The notes under the pieces are model-generated. The model made no database searches and had not been told where the DNA came from. It saw only the letters and a list, made by a program, of their open reading frames with translations. A program made the translations under genes and the position numbers. Of a stretch of 32,975 nt of DNA, positions 26,454-32,975 are shown piece after piece. Numbering within the stretch: the stretch's first letter is position 1; the number at the start of each line of letters is the position of its first letter. Origin of the DNA: Novosphingobium sp. (GTDB taxonomy: Bacteria; Pseudomonadota; Alphaproteobacteria; Sphingomonadales; Sphingomonadaceae); contig JAQVEQ010000003.1 of the NCBI GenBank assembly GCA_028697875.1, forward strand, positions 1 through 32,975, given 5' to 3'.

Positions 26454-27323
26454 TCAACGGCCGGCCCCCAGGCTGGCTTCCGCGCTCACGGCCAGTTCGA
26501 CCACTTCCGATGTGATCTGTTCCTGGCGCAGGCGCCGGACAAGGGCGGTCAATTCGTCCAGGCGGTGGTCGATATTGTTGCGCGCGGCCAGCATGGCGTA
26601 CATGCGCGCTTCGTTTTCCGCCGCATAGGAAAGCATGATCGCTTCGCAGATTTCCGCGAAGACATATTCCTGCGCCAGCGCTTCCAGCAAGGCCTGTGGC
26701 GGCAGATTGAGCAGGGGGGGCTCGGCCGGTGCGGCAGCCGGGAAGCGGAGGAAATCGAACGGGATCAGCGGCCGGTTGACGACAGCCCGTTCGGATTGCC
26801 TATGCCCGGCATGGACAAGCGTTACCCGGTTGATCTCCTCGCGTTCGAGCCGCCGGTACAATTCCTCGACCAGCCTGTTCGCCTGCGTCATGACTTCGTC
26901 GGCATGCGCGGCCATCGGCATGGTCCCGTTCACTTCGAGGCCGCGTTCCTTCGTTTCCACCACGCCGCGATTGCCGATCACGAACAGTTCGCAGGCCGCC
27001 GCCTGCGTGGCGGGCAGTGCCTCGACCGCGTCGAGTATCTGTCCGTTGAACCCGCCCACGAAGCCCTGTTCGCTGCATATGGCAATGACCAGATGCACGC
27101 CGCCCGAAGGGGAACCCGACGCCGAAGCACCATTCTGCGGCAGCAGGACGAGAGCTTCGCCGATCGCTTCGGCAACGGTCTGTTCGTAGCTGAGAATGCC
27201 TTCCAGCCTTTCCTGCGCTTCCTTCAGCCGGACTGCGGCCATGCCCCGGATCGCCGAAACGACGGAGGAAAACTGGCCGATGCCCTCCAGCCGGTGCACG
27301 ACGTCGCCAAGCTGGTCAGCCAC
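26454..27323 (-). CDS. atpG: N-type ATPase gamma subunit
   Basis: F1 gamma-like; last gene of the atpDCQRBEFAG order. Likely GTG start at 27323 ([33 protein letters not shown]), immediately after the atpA stop. Confidence 0.85.
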   Translation of the reverse strand: MADQLGDVVHRLEGIGQFSSVVSAIRGMAAVRLKEAQERLEGILSYEQTVAEAIGEALVLLPQNGASASGSPSGGVHLVIAICSEQGFVGGFNGQILDAVEALPATQAAACELFVIGNRGVVETKERGLEVNGTMPMAAHADEVMTQANRLVEELYRRLEREEINRVTLVHAGHRQSERAVVNRPLIPFDFLRFPAAAPAEPPLLNLPPQALLEALAQEYVFAEICEAIMLSYAAENEARMYAMLAARNNIDHRLDELTALVRRLRQEQITSEVVELAVSAEASLGAGR

Positions 27324-28851
27324 CGCCTGCCCCCTGGGCTTCGTGCCCGGCGAGCGCGGCAAGGGCGCGAACCGTTTCGACGAGCCGGGCACGCGACGTC
27401 TCGTCCGCCTTGCCCGAAGCCGTGACCGTGGAAACGAGGTCCGGGACCGAGGAATCGAGCCAATGGGCAATGCGGGTGCGGATCTTGCCGACAGTCTCGG
27501 CGGGGTATTCGTCGAACACGCCGGCCTCCAGCGCGGCGAGCAGCGCCACCTGGTCGATCATGCGCAAGCCTTCGAAACGCGGTTGGCGGAGCAAGGCCCG
27601 GATGCGTTCGCCGCGCCGGATCTGCCCGGCCACCCGCTTGTCGGAAATGCCGCCGAAGCGAGTGAAGATCTCCAGTTCGAGGAATTGCGCGTATTCGAGC
27701 CGGATCTTTCCCGAAACGTCGCGCAGCGCGGTTTTCTGCGTCTTGCCGCCCACCCGGCTGACACTTAGCCCGACATCGACGGGCGGGCGCTGGTTGGCCG
27801 CGAAAAGGCGGGAATCGAGCACGATCTGGCCGTCCGTGATCGAAATCAGGTTGGTCGGGATATAGGCCGAAAGGTTCCCCGCATCGGTTTCGACGATCGG
27901 CAGTGCGGACAGCGATCCGCCGCCCAGTTCCGGCGACAGGTGGGCGGCGCGTTCCAGCAGGTGGGCGTGCTGGTAGAAGATGTCCCCCGGATAGGCTTCG
28001 CGGCCCGGCGGCGAGCGGGTCAGGAGGGACAGCTCGCGGTGGGTCGCGGCGTGTTTCGAAAGGTCGTCGATCACGACGAGCGCATGGCCGCCCCGGTCGC
28101 GGAAATATTCGGCCATGGTGATGCCTGCCGCCGGCGCGATCCATTGCAGGCCGGGCGGTGTGGCGGCCGATGCCACGACGAAGATCGTGCGTTCCGGGGC
28201 GCCGTGCCTGCGCACGGCTTCGACGACCCGCTCGATCGCCGCCACCCGCTGGCCGACCGCGATGTAGACGCAGATCACGTCCGAATGCTTCTGCGCGATC
28301 ATCGCCTCGACCGCGAGGGCGGTCTTGCCGGTGGCACGGTCGCCGATAATCAGTTCGCGCTGCCCGCGTCCCAGCGCGAACAGCGCATCGACGACGAGCA
28401 GGCCGGTTTCGACCGGGTCGCGCACGAGGTCGCGGTCGATGATGGAAGGGGCATCGCGTTCGGTGGGGTCGAAGCGTTCGGCCGCGATCGGCTCTCCGCC
28501 GTCGAGCGGGCGGCCCAGCGGATCTACCACCCGTCCGAGCAATCCGGGTCCGACCGGCACGCGCAGCACTTCGCCGGTGCCCGAAACCCGCGTGCCTGCC
28601 TCGACTCCTTCGGCGCTGTCGAGCAGGACGGTGCCGATCGCATCCGCGTCGAGCGTCATCGCCAGCCCGGTCTGACCCGTTTCGAACCGCAGCAGCTCCC
28701 CGAGCCTGGTGTCGGGCAGGCCGGAAACCATGGCGATGCCGTCAGCCATATGGATGACCCGGCCGGTCGTTTCCGCAGTGGGAGCAAGCGCCAGCTGCGC
28801 CAGCTTCCGGCGGCTGTGCTCGATCCAGTCTTCGGCCTCAGCCATTGCCAT
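27316..28851 (-). CDS. atpA: N-type ATPase alpha subunit
   Basis: [16 protein letters not shown]-loop; [13 protein letters not shown]; 511 aa. Confidence 0.93.
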   Translation of the reverse strand: MAMAEAEDWIEHSRRKLAQLALAPTAETTGRVIHMADGIAMVSGLPDTRLGELLRFETGQTGLAMTLDADAIGTVLLDSAEGVEAGTRVSGTGEVLRVPVGPGLLGRVVDPLGRPLDGGEPIAAERFDPTERDAPSIIDRDLVRDPVETGLLVVDALFALGRGQRELIIGDRATGKTALAVEAMIAQKHSDVICVYIAVGQRVAAIERVVEAVRRHGAPERTIFVVASAATPPGLQWIAPAAGITMAEYFRDRGGHALVVIDDLSKHAATHRELSLLTRSPPGREAYPGDIFYQHAHLLERAAHLSPELGGGSLSALPIVETDAGNLSAYIPTNLISITDGQIVLDSRLFAANQRPPVDVGLSVSRVGGKTQKTALRDVSGKIRLEYAQFLELEIFTRFGGISDKRVAGQIRRGERIRALLRQPRFEGLRMIDQVALLAALEAGVFDEYPAETVGKIRTRIAHWLDSSVPDLVSTVTASGKADETSRARLVETVRALAALAGHEAQGAGGG

Positions 28852-29587
28852 TCCTGTCGCGAGTCAGCGTCGCGGCGATGCGGTCGAGATCGTTGCGGAA
28901 GCTGTTGTGCACGGCCGCGTGCCGGGTTTCGATTTCCAGCCCCGCGATCAGCCCGGGATCGACTGTCACGGCCAGCGTGGCGTCGCGGCCGAGCGCCTTG
29001 GAAAGCGCGGTGCGGATGGCGCCTTCCTCTTCCGCGGAAAGTGCGCGCGGGGCCTTGAGCGCGATTGCTTCCCCGTCCGCACCGAATTCGCCGCGGGTAT
29101 TCTCCGGCAGTTGGCGCAAGCCGTCGGCCAGGCCGTCGATGAAGCCGGCGATGCGCGCATCCTGTGGCAGGCGTTCGAACAGGCGGGCGGCGATGTCGAC
29201 GGCAAGGCGGCTTGCCCAGTCGCCGGCACGCGCGGCTTCGTCCGCGCGGATCCGTTCCGCTTCCTTGTGCGCCATGTCGCGCAAGCGGCCTGCTTCGGCG
29301 CGTGCTGCCGCCAGGAGGGTTTCCTTTTCCTTGTCCGCTTCGCGGGTTGCCGCCGCGATCATGCCGCTGCGCGCGGCCGCTGCTTCGTCGGCGGCCAGCT
29401 TGGCTTCCTGCCCGGCGGCTTCGGCCTTGTCTTTCGCGGCCCTGGCCTCTTCGAGGATGCGGTCGGCCGCCGCCTGGCGTTCGGCAACGATGCGCGCGAT
29501 GGGGCGAAAGAGGAAACGGCTCAGGATCCAGACGAGGACCAGCAGGTTGATCGCCTGCAGCCCCAGGGTCCACCAATCGATCCGCAT
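28838..29587 (-). CDS. atpF: N-type ATPase b subunit
   Basis: [37 protein letters not shown], then a long Ala/Glu/Lys-rich helix; 249 aa, longer than a classical b subunit. Confidence 0.88.
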   Translation of the reverse strand: MRIDWWTLGLQAINLLVLVWILSRFLFRPIARIVAERQAAADRILEEARAAKDKAEAAGQEAKLAADEAAAARSGMIAAATREADKEKETLLAAARAEAGRLRDMAHKEAERIRADEAARAGDWASRLAVDIAARLFERLPQDARIAGFIDGLADGLRQLPENTRGEFGADGEAIALKAPRALSAEEEGAIRTALSKALGRDATLAVTVDPGLIAGLEIETRHAAVHNSFRNDLDRIAATLTRDRNGNG

Positions 29588-29602
29588 CGTGCCGCCGCCG
29601 CC

Positions 29603-29845
29603 TTAGCCGACGAAGGGGTTGGCGAAGAGCAGCAGCAGCGACACGACGAGGCAGTAGATCGCCATCGTCTCGATCATCGCCAGGCCGACGAACAGCGTGC
29701 GCGACAGCGTGCCGGCCGCTTCGGGCTGGCGGGCGATGGCGTCCATGGCGGCGGCCACGGCCCTGCCTTCCGCCAGCGCCGGGCCGATGGCGCCGAAGCA
29801 CACGGTCAGCGCGGCGAATATGATGCTGATTTGCTCGGTCGTCAT
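29603..29845 (-). CDS. atpE: N-type ATPase c subunit
   Basis: 80-aa two-helix hairpin: GPALAEGRAVAAAMDAIARQPEAAG and VGLAMIETMAIYCLVVSLLLLF. Confidence 0.95.
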   Translation of the reverse strand: MTTEQISIIFAALTVCFGAIGPALAEGRAVAAAMDAIARQPEAAGTLSRTLFVGLAMIETMAIYCLVVSLLLLFANPFVG

Positions 29846-30546
29846 GTCGGTTCCCTTTCCGGACGCGCCTTGGGAGGAGTGCTTTCTTCGCCGTTTACCG
29901 CCGCGCCGATGAAGACACAGGAAAGAATGGCGAAGATGTATGCTTGTACCGCGCCCGTGAGCAAGTCGAGCGCCATCAGCGGTATTGGCACCAGCAGCCC
30001 CGCGAGCGAGAGGACGATGCCGATGACGAACACGCCGCTCATGATATTGCCGAACAGGCGCACGATCATGGAAAAGGCGCGGGTGATCTGTTCGATCAGG
30101 TTGAGCGGGATCATTGCCCAGCTGGGCTGCGCGAACGTGGCGAAATAGCCGCGCAGCCCTTGCGCGCGGATGCCGAACCAGACGGTGGCGGCAAGCACGA
30201 CCAGCGCCAGCGCCGCATCGGTTTCGAGCGCGGCGGTCGGCGGTTCGTTGCCCGGCACCAGGGATGACCAGTTGGCGACGAGGATGAACAGGAACACCGT
30301 GCCCACCAGGGCGCGATAGGGCGCCGGATCGCGCTGGACGACTTCCGACACCTGATGGTCGATCGCTTCGACGACCAGTTCGGCGGCCGATTGCAACTTG
30401 CCCGGTTCGCGCGACAGCCGGCCGCGCAAGTAGAAGGCGAACAGGGCGAGCAGGACCATGATCGCCCAGGTCGTCACCACCGGGCGGGTAACCGGGACGG
30501 GGCCCAGCATGAACAGCGGTTCGAGGACAAGCGGCGATCCGGTCAT
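29842..30546 (-). CDS. atpB: N-type ATPase a subunit
   Basis: Multi-TM; FILVANWSSLVPG and IVRLFGNIMSGVFVIGI; ATGA overlaps with neighbours. Confidence 0.93.
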   Translation of the reverse strand: MTGSPLVLEPLFMLGPVPVTRPVVTTWAIMVLLALFAFYLRGRLSREPGKLQSAAELVVEAIDHQVSEVVQRDPAPYRALVGTVFLFILVANWSSLVPGNEPPTAALETDAALALVVLAATVWFGIRAQGLRGYFATFAQPSWAMIPLNLIEQITRAFSMIVRLFGNIMSGVFVIGIVLSLAGLLVPIPLMALDLLTGAVQAYIFAILSCVFIGAAVNGEESTPPKARPEREPT

Positions 30547-30830
30547 GGCAGCTCCTTGCGCACGCCGCGCATCACCAGCCAGCGTCCGGCCAGAAGGCCC
30601 AGCGAACAGGCCAGCAGGGCTTCCGCGCCGAAATGCACCGCTCCGGCCAGTACGGCAACGACAACGGCGATCCGGCCGGCGTGGAGCAGCCCGGCCAGCA
30701 GGGGGCGCCCCTCGGCATAGAGCGCGACATTGCGCCGCAGCGAGGCGAAGAAGGCGAGGCCGAGCACCAGCCCGGTTCCGAGCCAGAGCGCCAGTTGCGC
30801 CAGCAGTCCGGGCGAGGGCAAAACGGTCAT
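30543..30830 (-). CDS. atpR: N-ATPase AtpR subunit
   Basis: Small 3-TM protein between atpQ and atpB; start MTVLPSPG at 30830 overlapping the atpQ stop (ATGA). Call rests on synteny plus topology. Confidence 0.82.
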   Translation of the reverse strand: MTVLPSPGLLAQLALWLGTGLVLGLAFFASLRRNVALYAEGRPLLAGLLHAGRIAVVVAVLAGAVHFGAEALLACSLGLLAGRWLVMRGVRKELP

Positions 30831-31107
30831 AGGCGGTGGTGCATCCATCTCCACGAAAACCAGAAACCCAACGCCGCCCCGAGCATCAGCAAGGGCGCCG
30901 AAAAGAAGATGCCCGTGCCGAACGTGCGGTCGAGCCAGCGGCCGGCGAACACGCCCAGCAGCGTGGGCAGGATCATCGTCCAGCCCAGCACTCCGATCTG
31001 GCCGAGCCGCGTGCCCAGCGAGGGTTCGGGATCGGATCGTCCTTCGTCGGCGCGCTGCGACGCCTCCCGTGCGGCTTCGGCCATGCGGTCGCGGGGTTCG
31101 TTCGCGG

Positions 31108-31111
<4 letters not shown>
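30827..31111 (-). CDS. atpQ: AtpQ / AtpI-like ATPase gene-1 protein
   Basis: 94 aa, two TM helices, LPTLLGVFAGRWLDRTFGTG; ATGA overlap with atpC. Confidence 0.82.

Positions 31112-32975
<1,864 letters not shown>

Noticed and set aside
27940-29058. Plus-strand ORFs inside the atp operon
   Set aside because: Arg/Gly/Ala-rich antisense frames over conserved ATPase subunits.

Overview
GC-rich alphaproteobacterial DNA, probably from a sphingomonad (inferred from gene content and style, not tested). From left to right it contains: (1) a catabolic-looking cluster with a 5'-truncated Baeyer-Villiger-type flavin monooxygenase, an amidohydrolase, an IclR regulator and a convergent HxD-containing oxygenase-like protein; (2) a decayed NtrC-type response-regulator remnant and a small lipoprotein; (3) a four-gene MacA/MacB(split)/NodT tripartite efflux operon on the minus strand; (4) a divergent AraC-MFS pair and a convergent DUF1214-like protein; (5) a cyclic-di-GMP/two-component block with GGDEF-EAL-PilZ, then an apparent operon of REC-GGDEF-EAL, a histidine kinase and a single-domain response regulator; (6) a TauD/TfdA-family dioxygenase, a TetR regulator with a candidate operator, and a TonB-dependent receptor; (7) a nearly complete minus-strand atp operon in the order atpD-C-Q-R-B-E-F-A-G, the known layout of N-type ATPases, with a two-carboxylate c-subunit. 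The last 12 nt (AGATCGGAAGAG) are identical to the start of the Illumina TruSeq adapter and are probably an assembly artefact inside atpD. I did not find a convincing wholly new system. The best leads are the c-di-GMP/two-component block, the polyserine insertion in the efflux adaptor, the N-ATPase ion site, several strong hairpins or palindromes, and the adapter remnant.
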